This document shows, in pieces, positions 36,767 to 45,216 of a stretch of 64,000 nt of DNA. The position numbers and the translations under genes were made by a program. The notes under the pieces are model-generated. The model did not search any database, was not told where the DNA came from, and was given only the letters and a program-made list of their open reading frames with translations. Numbering within the stretch: the first letter of the stretch is position 1; each line of letters begins with the position of its first letter. The DNA is taken from positions 62,001 through 126,000 of the forward strand of contig NZ_JACSWB010000217.1 in the NCBI RefSeq assembly GCF_016888135.1, read 5' to 3'. The DNA comes from Leptolyngbya sp. CCY15150. Its GTDB lineage: Bacteria > Cyanobacteriota > Cyanobacteriia > RECH01.

Positions 36767-37873
36767 TCATTTGGATGAATCCGCTGATGAATCCGCTGGC
36801 TTATCGTCTTGATTCCGCCGTCGATATTTCTTCGCCTTCGCCTGCAAATCTTGGAAATAGTCTGTTTCAGTAATCTCAGCGACTTCCTGGGATCGTTTGG
36901 CTTGGTTAATTTCAATGCGTAACGCCTTCACCTGATCTTTGAGTTGCTTTTCGCGGGTGACCACTTCCTGCACCATACGCTGGAAGATTTTCGCCAATTG
37001 TCCTAACTCATCCCCTCGCGTCGCCACCGTTTCTAGGCGCTCTTGATGGGTACGCAGCTCCTCCGATTGATCGGTCTCCCCACTGGTCAACTGCTGAGAC
37101 ACCCGAGCCAGATCTTGAATGGGGCGAATTACCGTGGGTTTGAGCAAATTATTCAGGGCAAGAATGGCGATCGCAAACACTCCCAAAAACACCCCCATGA
37201 CCATCACGGATGATTGGCGAGCGGCCTGAAATACGTCATCCGCCGGTACATAGACCACCTGCACCCCAGCAATGGAATCTAGCTCCCAGCCAAAGCCATT
37301 CTCCCGACCATAAAGATCTAGCATGGCCAGGGGTGCATCCTCTGGACGACCATGGCATTCTAGACAGCTTGGGTTTTGAATCGCGATCGGACGAGCACTA
37401 AAGAAAAAGGAGCCTTGAATCGGCAAGGTGCGGAAATCTGACATCTCCCGTTCCTCAGGATGTTTCTGAAAGAACCGAATTAGATCCATTTCAAAGTCAT
37501 CCGCCTGATCCATGGGATTGGTGGGGTTAAACATGGCCTCCTTGTAGGCAACCTCACTAAACCCTGATTGCTCATGCAGCATTTCAAAAACCCGACGGGA
37601 CGAATAGGAGGGCACCGTCTGGGGCAAAAATTCATCCTCGCTGAGAGGGGCCTGCAGCAGTTCCCGAACTTCGCGATCTGTATAATTTCTTACTGAGTCA
37701 ATGGTTTGCAGCAACACCAATCCCTGGGAGGCCACCTGGTTTTCGGCTTTGTGTTGCAGGGCATTGGATAACACCAAACCACCGATCGCACTTCCCAAAA
37801 TAAACACCGCGAGGAGAAGGGCAGAAAATTTTGAGCCCAGTTTTAGCTGGCTGAAGCGGAATGATGAGGACAT
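36767..37873 (-). CDS. Membrane c-heme sensor (Tll0287-like/DUF3365) with HAMP, no output domain
   Basis: About 368 residues from MSSSFRFSQLKLG. A first membrane helix (near residues 17-38) is followed by a periplasmic DUF3365/Tll0287-like domain with one c-type heme motif, CLECH at about 170-174 (PSCLECHGRPEDAP). A second helix (about 223-245) leads to a HAMP domain (PTVIRPIQDLARVSQQLTSG) and a coiled coil ending in a charged Asp/Ser/Lys tail. No kinase, cyclase, phosphatase or chemoreceptor domain follows, unlike most relatives. It probably senses redox or a small ligand through heme. A tandem repeat sits 59 bases upstream. Confidence 0.88.
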   Translation of the reverse strand: MSSSFRFSQLKLGSKFSALLLAVFILGSAIGGLVLSNALQHKAENQVASQGLVLLQTIDSVRNYTDREVRELLQAPLSEDEFLPQTVPSYSSRRVFEMLHEQSGFSEVAYKEAMFNPTNPMDQADDFEMDLIRFFQKHPEEREMSDFRTLPIQGSFFFSARPIAIQNPSCLECHGRPEDAPLAMLDLYGRENGFGWELDSIAGVQVVYVPADDVFQAARQSSVMVMGVFLGVFAIAILALNNLLKPTVIRPIQDLARVSQQLTSGETDQSEELRTHQERLETVATRGDELGQLAKIFQRMVQEVVTREKQLKDQVKALRIEINQAKRSQEVAEITETDYFQDLQAKAKKYRRRNQDDKPADSSADSSK

Positions 37874-37931
37874 GGCGTTTGAGGGGCGATACAACAGAGC
37901 AAGGACAATCAACTAGACAAACCATAAGACC

Positions 37932-37961
37932 ATTAATGCTGGCAGTATTAATGCTTACAGT
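37932..37961. promoter_or_regulatory. Tandem 15-base repeat before the heme sensor gene
   Basis: ATTAATGCTGGCAGT (37932-37946) is followed at once by ATTAATGCTTACAGT (37947-37961); 13 of 15 positions agree. Contiguous direct repeats of this length are typical of binding sites for dimeric response regulators. The site is 59-88 bases upstream of the sensor start on the minus strand. Confidence 0.5.
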
Positions 37962-38306
37962 AACCCTGACTCAACCCATCGGCAGTCGGTACCAAAAATA
38001 GCGAAGCATTGTGTTGTTCATAGTGTAGCTTTCATCTGGAGTACCGCGCGATGGCCCACGGCGATCGCCCCCATCCTCCCTAGAAAGGGAAGCAGGGGTG
38101 GAACTTCCGTCTTGCTTTTATCCGTCTACATAGGTTGGCGACTGAGATCCAGACGCAAAGGGATGCAGCTTTATAAAAGGTTGGCTATTGTAGTGGCACG
38201 ATGGGGGCTCATGTAGGGTCGATGCATGACCGATGATGCGCCCCATGTCTACTGAGCTATGGGATGTGTCAGTGTCAACCCCATTAATCTACCCGATGGA
38301 CGCGCG
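37962..38306. other. Spacer between heme sensor and TPR gene
   Basis: Apart from the tandem repeat just to its left, this stretch shows no gene. A few HIP1-like sites occur near 38060. It should contain the promoter for the TPR gene. The extension of the TPR frame back to 38259 lacks conserved sequence. Confidence 0.35.
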
Positions 38307-39710
38307 ATGAACTACCAACTAATTTCCGTTTCTGTACTAAGTATGACGATGTGGGTCGCTGGAGGCTCCCTGCCCAGTTTTGCCCAAACCATGGAGGAAA
38401 CCCCTCCCGCCGTACAGCCCATCCCCTCGCCAGCCGAGTCAGACTATCGCCGAGGGATCAACGATTTAGACCAAGGAGACTATGACAACGCGATCGCTCA
38501 CTTCACCGAGGCGATCGCTCTTGATCCATCCTACGCTCCAGCCTATGCTGCTCGGGGAACGGCCTACCTCGCTCTGGATAATCTACAGAGTGCCCAAGCT
38601 GACTTCAACCAAGCACTTGCTCTGGATCCAGACAACATCATGGCCTACCAGGGTCGCGGCAATGTCTACACCCGTCTAGAGCGCTATGCCGACGCCATGG
38701 CTGATCTTGAAGATGCCCTACGCCTCGATCCCTCTGCCCCTCTGAGCTACCTCTACCGTGGCATCCTCTACGCCAGTATGGGTGAACATCGCCTGGCGAT
38801 CAGCGACTTTAACGAAGCCCTGACCCTACAGCCAGACTACCCAGAAGCCCTCGTCTACCGAGGCTCTAGCTATACGGCTCTCGGCAACCGGGATGCGGCG
38901 ATCGCCGACTACAGCCAAGCGATCGCCCTGCGCCCTCGCTACACCGAAGCCTATATCAACCGAGGTCTTGCCTACTACAATGCAGGCAACCTAGAAGCAG
39001 GAGCTGCTGACTTCAATGAAGCCATCCGCCTCGATAGCAACTCTGCCAGCGCCTACCTCAACCGCGCCTATGTCTTTTCCGCCGGTGGCAACCTGGCCGC
39101 TGCCCTCAGTGACTATGATGCTGCCCTGGCCCTAAATTCTAACTATGCAGAAGCCCACATGGGTCGTGGGTTAGTCTTATCCGCGACTAATAACCCCGCT
39201 GAGGCGATCGCGGCCTTCAGTCAAGCGATCGCCCTCCGCAACGACTACACCGCTGCCTACAAAGCTCGGGGGGACGTCTATCTGAGTATTGGCGATGCGG
39301 CCAATGCTCTCAACGACTTTGATGCTGCCATTCAGCGCCAGGCAAACTATGCCGAAGCCTACCAAGGGCGCGCCAATGCTCGGTTAGCGCTAGGCGACAC
39401 CAGCGGCTCCATGGCCGATCTTACCCAGGTAATTGCCCTAGATGGCACCAATGCTCGTGCTTATCTCGATCGCGGTTCGCTCCGGGCCGGCATGGGTGAT
39501 ACCGCCGGAGCCATTACAGACTATACAAGCGCGATCGCCAGTAATCCCCAACTTGGTGATGCCTACTACGGTCGTGCTTTATTGCAGGTGGAATTGGGAA
39601 ATCTCAATGCGGCTATGCAGGACTTTGAAACCGCCTCTACCTTATTTCTTGAAATGGGTATGGCAGGTCGGTATCGCGACACTTTGGAGCAAATGCGGGC
39701 GTTGCAGTAG
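38307..39710 (+). CDS. Exported TPR-repeat protein
   Basis: About 467 residues. The N-terminus MNYQLISVSVLSMTMWVAGG ... PSFAQ is a signal peptide with a likely cut after FAQ. The rest is built of about a dozen 34-residue tetratricopeptide repeats with consensus A-x-x-Y-x-x-R-G-x-x-Y...AIxDYxxAIxLxP, starting near residue 45. Such TPR solenoids bind partner proteins; location in the periplasm or thylakoid lumen is inferred from the leader. Repeats are very regular, as in the cyanobacterial TPR proteins that assist photosystem or pilus assembly, but no role can be assigned. A terminator follows. Confidence 0.88.
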   Translation: MNYQLISVSVLSMTMWVAGGSLPSFAQTMEETPPAVQPIPSPAESDYRRGINDLDQGDYDNAIAHFTEAIALDPSYAPAYAARGTAYLALDNLQSAQADFNQALALDPDNIMAYQGRGNVYTRLERYADAMADLEDALRLDPSAPLSYLYRGILYASMGEHRLAISDFNEALTLQPDYPEALVYRGSSYTALGNRDAAIADYSQAIALRPRYTEAYINRGLAYYNAGNLEAGAADFNEAIRLDSNSASAYLNRAYVFSAGGNLAAALSDYDAALALNSNYAEAHMGRGLVLSATNNPAEAIAAFSQAIALRNDYTAAYKARGDVYLSIGDAANALNDFDAAIQRQANYAEAYQGRANARLALGDTSGSMADLTQVIALDGTNARAYLDRGSLRAGMGDTAGAITDYTSAIASNPQLGDAYYGRALLQVELGNLNAAMQDFETASTLFLEMGMAGRYRDTLEQMRALQ

Positions 39711-39736
39711 CCAGTTACGACTCAAATAAGCTTGGG

Positions 39737-39767
39737 GGGACTGGTGAACGGCACAGTCCCTTTTTTT
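39737..39767 (+). terminator. Rho-independent terminator after the TPR gene
   Basis: GGGACTG (39737-39743) and CAGTCCC (39754-39760) form a 7-bp stem with a 10-base loop, followed directly by seven T residues (39761-39767). A run of nine G follows at 39770-39778. Confidence 0.85.
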
Positions 39768-39831
39768 GTGGGGGGGGGAGCGATCGCCGGAGATGACGTT
39801 ATGAATACCATTTGAGGACAAGAGGCAGCAG

Positions 39832-39918
39832 TTGACGAAGATACTGGAGGAGCAGTTTGCTAAAAGTGCGAAACTAGAGGTAGCGATTCAACAAGACTTG
39901 ACCCTATTGAGAATATAG
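39832..39918 (+). CDS. Short leader or remnant coding tail, copy 1
   Basis: A 28-codon frame, open upstream to a stop at 39802, that ends four bases before the antitoxin ATG at 39923. It reads LEEQFAKSAKLEVAIQQDL then LLRI and stop. The same tail recurs at 40569-40697 ahead of the second toxin-antitoxin pair, with most base changes at silent positions. The EQFxxSAxLExxIxxNLxxLG style resembles the C-terminus of type I restriction-modification M subunits, next to which MNT-HEPN genes are often found. It could be a relic of such a gene or a true leader peptide. The start (TTG 39832) is a guess. Confidence 0.4.
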   Translation: MTKILEEQFAKSAKLEVAIQQDLTLLRI

Positions 39919-39922
39919 AAGC

Positions 39923-40234
39923 ATGACAAACAAGACGGGCTTAGGCATCAAGGAGCTGCTGTACGATAGGCGATCGCAGATTCTGGCGATCGCTGAAAAG
40001 CATGGCGCTTATAACGTGCGAGTGTTTGGCTCAGTAGCACGGGGGGAAGCCACTGACAAGAGTGATATTGATTTTTTGGTGGATTACGATTTGGAGAACA
40101 TCACACCTTGGTTTCCAGGTGGGTTGTTGCTGGACTTAGAACAGCTTTTGAACCGCAAGGTGGATATCGCGACAGTGGACATGTTGAAGGAGCAGATTCG
40201 CGATCGCGTGTTGCACGAGGCTGTAACGCTATGA
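39923..40234 (+). CDS. MNT-type nucleotidyltransferase antitoxin
   Basis: A 103-residue minimal nucleotidyltransferase. The active-site pattern GSX10DXD is complete: Gly36-Ser37 in VFGSVARGE and Asp48/Asp50 in KSDIDFLVD. In studied MntA-HepT systems this enzyme transfers AMP groups to a tyrosine of the HEPN partner and so silences it. The start is four bases after the stop of the leader frame. Its stop overlaps the HEPN start as ATGA, so translation is coupled. Composition is AT-richer than the neighbouring core genes, as expected for an accessory module. Confidence 0.9.
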   Translation: MTNKTGLGIKELLYDRRSQILAIAEKHGAYNVRVFGSVARGEATDKSDIDFLVDYDLENITPWFPGGLLLDLEQLLNRKVDIATVDMLKEQIRDRVLHEAVTL

Positions 40235-40563
40235 GGCGTGAGGCGGAGCGGCTACAGGATATTCTGGAGGCGATCGCAGCGATCGAGCAATATACCCGTC
40301 AAGGACGGCAAACATTTGATGAACAAGAGTTAATTCAGGTTTGGGTAGTGCATCATCTTCAGATTATTGGAGAGGCAGCAAATTTGTTGTCGGCTGATTT
40401 GATAAGTCAGTATCAGGAGGTGCCATGGGCACAAATTGTAGCGTTTAGAAATATTGTGGTACATGAGTATTTCCAGGTATCACTGAATTTGGTCTGGTCG
40501 ATTGTTCAGAATAATTTGCCGCTGTTAAAGGTGACCGTGGAAAGGATGGTTCAGGAGCTTTGA
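40231..40563 (+). CDS. HEPN-domain (HepT-like) ribonuclease toxin
   Basis: A 110-residue all-helical HEPN protein. The RX4HXY motif is intact as Arg73-Asn74...His78-Glu79-Tyr80 (FRNIVVHEYF), the ribonuclease site plus the tyrosine that MNT partners modify. I start at ATG 40231, which overlaps the MNT stop (ATGA), rather than the longer frame from 40108 that runs inside the MNT gene. HEPN toxins cut RNA and dimerise through their helices. The next short frame starts 5 bases after its stop, so the operon may continue into the second module. Confidence 0.9.
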   Translation: MRREAERLQDILEAIAAIEQYTRQGRQTFDEQELIQVWVVHHLQIIGEAANLLSADLISQYQEVPWAQIVAFRNIVVHEYFQVSLNLVWSIVQNNLPLLKVTVERMVQEL

Positions 40564-40568
40564 AATCC

Positions 40569-40697
40569 ATGAAGCCAAAAAAGCGATCGCACCATATCTC
40601 ACAACAAGCATCGCCAACAATACTAGAGGAGCAGTTTACTGACTGTGCCAAACTAGAAGTAGCGACTCGACAAAACTTAATCATATTGGGAATGTAG
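40569..40697 (+). CDS. Short leader or remnant coding tail, copy 2
   Basis: A 42-codon frame beginning at ATG 40569, five bases after the HEPN stop. The first half (MKPKKRSHHISQQASP) is basic and unlike copy 1. The second half, ILEEQFTDCAKLEVATRQNL then IILGM, matches the copy 1 tail at about 15 of 25 residues. Its stop is again exactly four bases before the next start codon (40702). It is either a degraded end of a methylase-type gene or a conserved coupling peptide. Confidence 0.4.
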   Translation: MKPKKRSHHISQQASPTILEEQFTDCAKLEVATRQNLIILGM

Positions 40698-40701
40698 CGA
40701 T

Positions 40702-40914
40702 ATGACGCTGAAAGAAAAACTGATATAGGAACTTGAAAAATTGACAGAGGCAGAGTTAGCGAAAGTGCTTGAGTTTGTACAAGTCCACGTTGTGGAGGCT
40801 ACGCCAACGCTTAAAAACCACGCAGCTCAAACCGACACCAACCCAGTGTGGCAAGCTTACCTGGAATCGAAACGGGAGCGAGAGGAGGTGTATCGTCGTC
40901 TTGCAAACTCCTAG
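40702..40914 (+). pseudogene. DUF2281-like antitoxin gene with in-frame amber codon
   Basis: The frame reads MTLKEKLI, then TAG (40726-40728), then ELEKLTEAELAKVLEFVQ and continues to a stop at 40912-40914. Without the amber codon it would be a 70-residue protein of the DUF2281/VapB-like antitoxin style (MTLKEQLLQEI... in relatives); CAG for Gln is the expected codon, one transition away. The end overlaps the toxin start by 14 bases. Restart could occur at TTG 40741 or GTG 40765, but this would remove the N-terminal helix. It could also be a sequencing error. Confidence 0.7.
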
Positions 40915-41293
40915 TTTCATTAATCAGGAAGACGTTCTGTTACTTCATACTGACCCGATTGAAAGTTTTGGTGGCACTCCAGGGCTACGGGATGCTGGAC
41001 TCCTTGATTCTGCCCTAGCACAACCTCAAGCTACTTTTGCAGGTGACTTACTGCATCCTACTATTGAAGAACAGACAGCAGCCTATCTCTACCATTTGGC
41101 AATGAATCATCCCTTTATGGATGGCAATAAGCGAACGGCATTTGCGGTCATGGATACATTTTTGCGGGTGAATGGCTATGTGCTTACGCTAACAAATGAG
41201 CAGGCGCATAATTTAGTACTTCAGGTTGTTGAAGGGAAAGTGGATAAAGCAGGCTTGATCGTTGAGTTAGTAAAGGCAGTACGGGAGAGATGA
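40901..41293 (+). CDS. Doc/Fic-family toxin (death-on-curing type)
   Basis: A 130-residue Fic-fold protein. The signature HPFMDGNKRTAF at residues 70-81 is intact, with the catalytic His70 and the NKR ending of Doc rather than the NGR of AMP-transferring Fic. Doc proteins phosphorylate EF-Tu and stop translation. I start at TTG 40901 because AGGAGGTG lies about 10 bases upstream and the residues after it (QTPSFINQEDVLLLH) fit the family; the frame opens earlier at 40769 but that part is antisense to sense within the antitoxin frame. The partner antitoxin upstream carries an amber codon. Confidence 0.87.
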   Translation: MQTPSFINQEDVLLLHTDPIESFGGTPGLRDAGLLDSALAQPQATFAGDLLHPTIEEQTAAYLYHLAMNHPFMDGNKRTAFAVMDTFLRVNGYVLTLTNEQAHNLVLQVVEGKVDKAGLIVELVKAVRER

Positions 41294-41338
41294 GGATGGG
41301 TTGGGGGCATGGTCATTGATGCCCCCAGTGGTTTGGAG

Positions 41339-42313
41339 CTAACGAACTTGAGCGATCACCGTGCGGTGGCGTGGGGTGTTGGAGGTGATAGTTGGACGGG
41401 TGAAGCCTGCATCGTAGATGGACTGGGCTAGATCTAAGTTAAAGTAGTCATCCAGACAGGGCTCGGTGCTTTTGAGCAGCGTTAGGATATAGGGCGGCAT
41501 TTGGGCATAGATATCCGACTGGGGGTTCATGTCCATAATGGCCAGGTGCCCACCGGGACGCAGAACTCGCCGCGCTTCTTGCAAAATGGCGATCGCTGCC
41601 GATTGGGGCAGTTCGTGGAACAGGAGGTGGGTCGAAACGAGGTCTACGGATGCATCCGGCAGTCCCGTCTGCTCAGCAGCGGCGTGAATCCAGCGAGGTG
41701 CGGGGGATCCAGCAGGGTGCTTGCGAGGAGTTTGATATTGGGCGATCGCCAAGAAATAGGGCGATAAATCGAGCCCCAGGAGCTGGGCATCCGGGAAAAC
41801 TTGCTGGAGGGCAAAAGTGCTCATACCCACGCTACAGCCCAGATCGAGGATGTCCTTGGGCGGATTGGGCAACGCTGCTTTGAGAAGGGTGTGGTAGCTC
41901 TCCCGCAGCCGCGCATCGCCATCGGCAATTTCCTGCTTCGACCAGACGCGAGAATGTACCGCATAGGCAGCCACTTCTACTTCCATCGCCGGCTCCCAAC
42001 CAAGGTTACCTTCTTCATAGGCATGAAAGGACTGCAGGTAATAGTCTGGATAGACGACCGCTGGATTGGTGACGGCTGCCAGCTCCGCTTCCCATTCTGG
42101 CGACAAATCCGCCTGTCCACCCCGCGATCGCAACTGAGCAACTTCCTGGGGCCAGTAGACGCCAATCAACTCGGCCCGCTTGATCATCATGGAGCGGGCG
42201 CGGCTTTTCGCAAGTTGGGCCAGGGGCTTGATGGACAAAATGCCATTCACCAGTTGAGACACTGGGCCAAGGGCGGAGGGGTTGGAGGTCGAAGGATTGA
42301 GAGCGGATGTCAT
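41339..42313 (-). CDS. Class I SAM-dependent methyltransferase
   Basis: A 324-residue protein. The C-terminal ~190 residues form a Rossmann methyltransferase: motif I ILDLGCSVGMSTFALQ near residue 155, the acidic motif II LLGLDLSPYF, and VDLVSTHLLFHELP with ARRVLRPGGHLAIMDMNP as motifs III-IV. The N-terminal ~130 residues are helical (AELIGVYWPQEVAQLRSRGG..YPDYYLQSFHAYEEGNLGWEPAMEVEVAAYAVHSR), a layout seen in cyanobacterial methyltransferases with unknown small-molecule targets. It is a lone gene, convergent with the Doc toxin gene. Confidence 0.88.
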   Translation of the reverse strand: MTSALNPSTSNPSALGPVSQLVNGILSIKPLAQLAKSRARSMMIKRAELIGVYWPQEVAQLRSRGGQADLSPEWEAELAAVTNPAVVYPDYYLQSFHAYEEGNLGWEPAMEVEVAAYAVHSRVWSKQEIADGDARLRESYHTLLKAALPNPPKDILDLGCSVGMSTFALQQVFPDAQLLGLDLSPYFLAIAQYQTPRKHPAGSPAPRWIHAAAEQTGLPDASVDLVSTHLLFHELPQSAAIAILQEARRVLRPGGHLAIMDMNPQSDIYAQMPPYILTLLKSTEPCLDDYFNLDLAQSIYDAGFTRPTITSNTPRHRTVIAQVR

Positions 42314-42548
42314 AGGACGATAACGTGGAATAAAAACGGTAGTGAAAACGTAAATTGACAGAGAAGGGCAATACCATCTATCGCTAAACGATGTCTCGGC
42401 GATGGATCGTCTAGGATAGGCTGACAGGCCTATTATCGCAGGGAATTCTACAGGAACAAGCGATCGCTTGAAACAACCACGATTGTATAGAACCGGTCTA
42501 TCCTAAAAGTTTAGTCGCTCAATAGAGACCATAGCGGAGAAAGATTGC

Positions 42549-45155
42549 ATGTTGCATAGCCAATTTGAAGGATGGTTGGACACCGAGACCCCAAAACATA
42601 AGTCCTTTGAACTGCCCGGCGCAAAACCTCACTACAACCCCGATCGCCCCGGACAAGTTCAGCACATCCGCCTCGACCTCGACCTCGATATCCCCAACCA
42701 GCGCTATCAGGGCACCTGCAGCATCCAGATCCAGCCCATTTGTGACGGCATTGAGCACCTCACCCTTGACGCGGTGGATCTCCAGATTGACGCCGTGCAG
42801 GTCGGCCCCGTCGCCCAGCCCTTTGACTATGACGGGGAATTCCTCAACATTCGCCTACTGACGCCTACCCGCGCCGGTCAACCCTTCACCGTGGCGATCG
42901 CCTACCGGGTGGAACATCCCCAACGGGGGCTCTATTTCATCGCGCCGGATGAACACTATCCCAACAAAGCCACCCAGGTATGGACTCAGGGCGAGGATGA
43001 AGATTCCCGCTACTGGTTCCCCTGTTTTGACTATCCGGGACAGTTGGCCACCTCAGAAATTCGGGTGCGGGTGCCCAAGCCGCTGATGGCGATTTCCAAC
43101 GGCGAGCTAATCGAGACCCAGGAAGACGGCGACTTCAAAATTTTCCACTGGAGCCAGCAGGAGGTGCATCCCACCTATCTGATGACCTTGGCGGTGGGTG
43201 ATTTTGCGGAGCTGCGGGATGAGTGGAACGGCAAGCCGGTCACCTACTACGTGGAAAAGGGGCGGGAAGCCGATGCCCGCCGCACCATGGGCAAGACGCC
43301 CCAGATGATCGAGTTCTTTAGTCAGGCCTACGGCTATCCCTATGCTTATCCGAAATATGCCCAGGTCTGCGTTGAGGATTTTATCTTCGGCGGCATGGAA
43401 AATACCTCGACGACCTTACTCACCGATCGCTGTCTGATTGATGAACGGGCTGCTATTGATAACCGGGGGTCGGAAAGTTTAGTTGCCCATGAACTGGCCC
43501 ACCAATGGTTTGGCGACTTGGTGGTGATTAAGCATTGGTCTCATGCCTGGGTGAAGGAAGGCATGGCGACCTATTCGGAAGTGATGTGGACAGAGCGCGA
43601 GTATGGGGCCGATGAAGCAGCCTACTATCGGCTAAATGAAGCCCGCAGCTATCTGAGCGAAGACAGTTCCCGCTATCGCCGCCCCATGGTCACCCATATT
43701 TATCGAGAAGCGATCGAACTCTACGATCGCCACATCTACGAAAAGGGAGCCTGTGTCTATCACATGATCCGTCGGGCACTGGGGGATGAACTCTTTACCC
43801 GAGCGATCCATGCCTTTGTCAACGACCATGCCCACCAAACCGTGGAAACCATCGATCTACTGCGATCGATTGATAAAACCACCGGCCGCAACCTGCAATT
43901 CTTATTTGATCAATACGTATTTCGTGGCGGACATCCTGACTTCAAAGTGTCCTACAGTTGGGATAACGATAGCCAACTGGCAAAGCTGACGGTAACTCAA
44001 ACCCAAGCCCAAGATGGCGATACCCCCAGCACCAATGGTCTATTTGACCTGAAGATTCCCATTGGCTTCGGCTACAGCGATCGCCCCTCAGACCCCACGG
44101 TATTTACCCTCCGCCTCCATGAGCGGGAGCAAACCTTCTATCTACCACTGCCCAAGAAGCCTCAGTTTGTCAGCTTCGATGTGGGCAATCATACGCTCAA
44201 GACCGTTACTCTAGACTATCCGCTAGCAGAACTGAAAGCCCAGCTCAAATCCGATCCCGATCCCCTCTCTCGCATGTTTGCCGCAGAAGCGATCGCCAAG
44301 AAGGGTGGTCTGGAAGGCGTGCGAGCCCTAGCTGAGGCCCTGCAATCGGATCCGTTCTGGGGCGTGCGGGCGGAGGTCGCGTCTAACTTGGCCAGCATCA
44401 AGCTCGATCAAGCTACGGAGGCGCTGGTGGCTGGACTTCAGGATTCTGAAGCTAGGGTACGCCGCGCCGTCGTCTCTGCCCTTGGCAAAATCAAAACCTT
44501 AGCCAGCTACCATGCCCTGAAGCCCGTGGTGGAGCAGGGAGATGCCAGCTACTACGTGGAGGCTGCAGCCATGGGCGCGATCGCCCACGTCGCCACCAGC
44601 GACTTCAATGGCGAGTCGAAGCAAGACGAGGTGCTAGCTTTACTCCGGTTGGCTCTAGAGACCCGCGCTGGCTGGAATGAAGTGGTGCGTAGTGGAGCGA
44701 TCGCCGGTCTGAGTAAGCTCAAAACCTCCGAAGCGGCCCTGGATCTGATTTTGCAGTACACAGCCCTCGGCGTTCCCCAAGCCCTGCGTCTAGCTGCCAT
44801 CCGGGCCCTCGGCGTAGTTGCCAGCGGCCAGTCCGACACCAACCTGCAGCGCATCCTCGATCGCCTGGATGAACTCGCTGGGGAGTCCTTCTTCCTCACC
44901 CAGGTGTCAGTTGCCAGCGCCTTGGGCAGCATGGAAACTCCGAAAGCGATCGCCATTCTCCAATCCTTGGCCGATCAGACCCCCGATGGTCGGGTGCGCC
45001 GCCGAGCGGAGGAATTTATCCAAAAGGTGCGAGATGCGATTGGCAAGGATAAGGCGGTGAAGAAGCTACAGCAGGAGCTAGATCAACTGAAGAAAGATAA
45101 TCAGGATCTACGCAGTCGTCTGGAAGCACTGGAGGCTAAATCGAAGGAGTCCTAA
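42549..45155 (+). CDS. M1-family aminopeptidase with C-terminal HEAT repeats
   Basis: An 868-residue zinc aminopeptidase. The exopeptidase motif FGGMENTSTT (GAMEN variant) is near residue 280, the zinc site HELAHQWFGD near 318 and the distal Glu in KEGMATYSE about 20 residues later. Residues about 550-830 form HEAT-like helical repeats (EALQSDPFWGVRAEVASNLASIK, GLQDSEARVRRAVVSALGKIK and similar). The last 40 residues are a Lys/Glu coiled coil (KKLQQELDQLKKDNQDL). The HEAT region is typical of the cyanobacterial/TATA-factor-like M1 group rather than E. coli PepN. Confidence 0.93.
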   Translation: MLHSQFEGWLDTETPKHKSFELPGAKPHYNPDRPGQVQHIRLDLDLDIPNQRYQGTCSIQIQPICDGIEHLTLDAVDLQIDAVQVGPVAQPFDYDGEFLNIRLLTPTRAGQPFTVAIAYRVEHPQRGLYFIAPDEHYPNKATQVWTQGEDEDSRYWFPCFDYPGQLATSEIRVRVPKPLMAISNGELIETQEDGDFKIFHWSQQEVHPTYLMTLAVGDFAELRDEWNGKPVTYYVEKGREADARRTMGKTPQMIEFFSQAYGYPYAYPKYAQVCVEDFIFGGMENTSTTLLTDRCLIDERAAIDNRGSESLVAHELAHQWFGDLVVIKHWSHAWVKEGMATYSEVMWTEREYGADEAAYYRLNEARSYLSEDSSRYRRPMVTHIYREAIELYDRHIYEKGACVYHMIRRALGDELFTRAIHAFVNDHAHQTVETIDLLRSIDKTTGRNLQFLFDQYVFRGGHPDFKVSYSWDNDSQLAKLTVTQTQAQDGDTPSTNGLFDLKIPIGFGYSDRPSDPTVFTLRLHEREQTFYLPLPKKPQFVSFDVGNHTLKTVTLDYPLAELKAQLKSDPDPLSRMFAAEAIAKKGGLEGVRALAEALQSDPFWGVRAEVASNLASIKLDQATEALVAGLQDSEARVRRAVVSALGKIKTLASYHALKPVVEQGDASYYVEAAAMGAIAHVATSDFNGESKQDEVLALLRLALETRAGWNEVVRSGAIAGLSKLKTSEAALDLILQYTALGVPQALRLAAIRALGVVASGQSDTNLQRILDRLDELAGESFFLTQVSVASALGSMETPKAIAILQSLADQTPDGRVRRRAEEFIQKVRDAIGKDKAVKKLQQELDQLKKDNQDLRSRLEALEAKSKES

Positions 45156-45216
45156 GCGCTGAGTAAGGAGAGCGATCGCCCTGGTTAACCGTTAATCGGA
45201 CAAGAAGCGATCGCTC

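Noticed and set aside
39770-39778. Run of nine G as a phase-variable tract
   Set aside because: It lies between genes after a terminator, with no frame or promoter spacing that slippage would change.
40769-40900. N-terminal extension of the Doc frame
   Set aside because: It is read out of frame through the antitoxin and lacks family similarity; TTG 40901 with AGGAGGTG is the better start.
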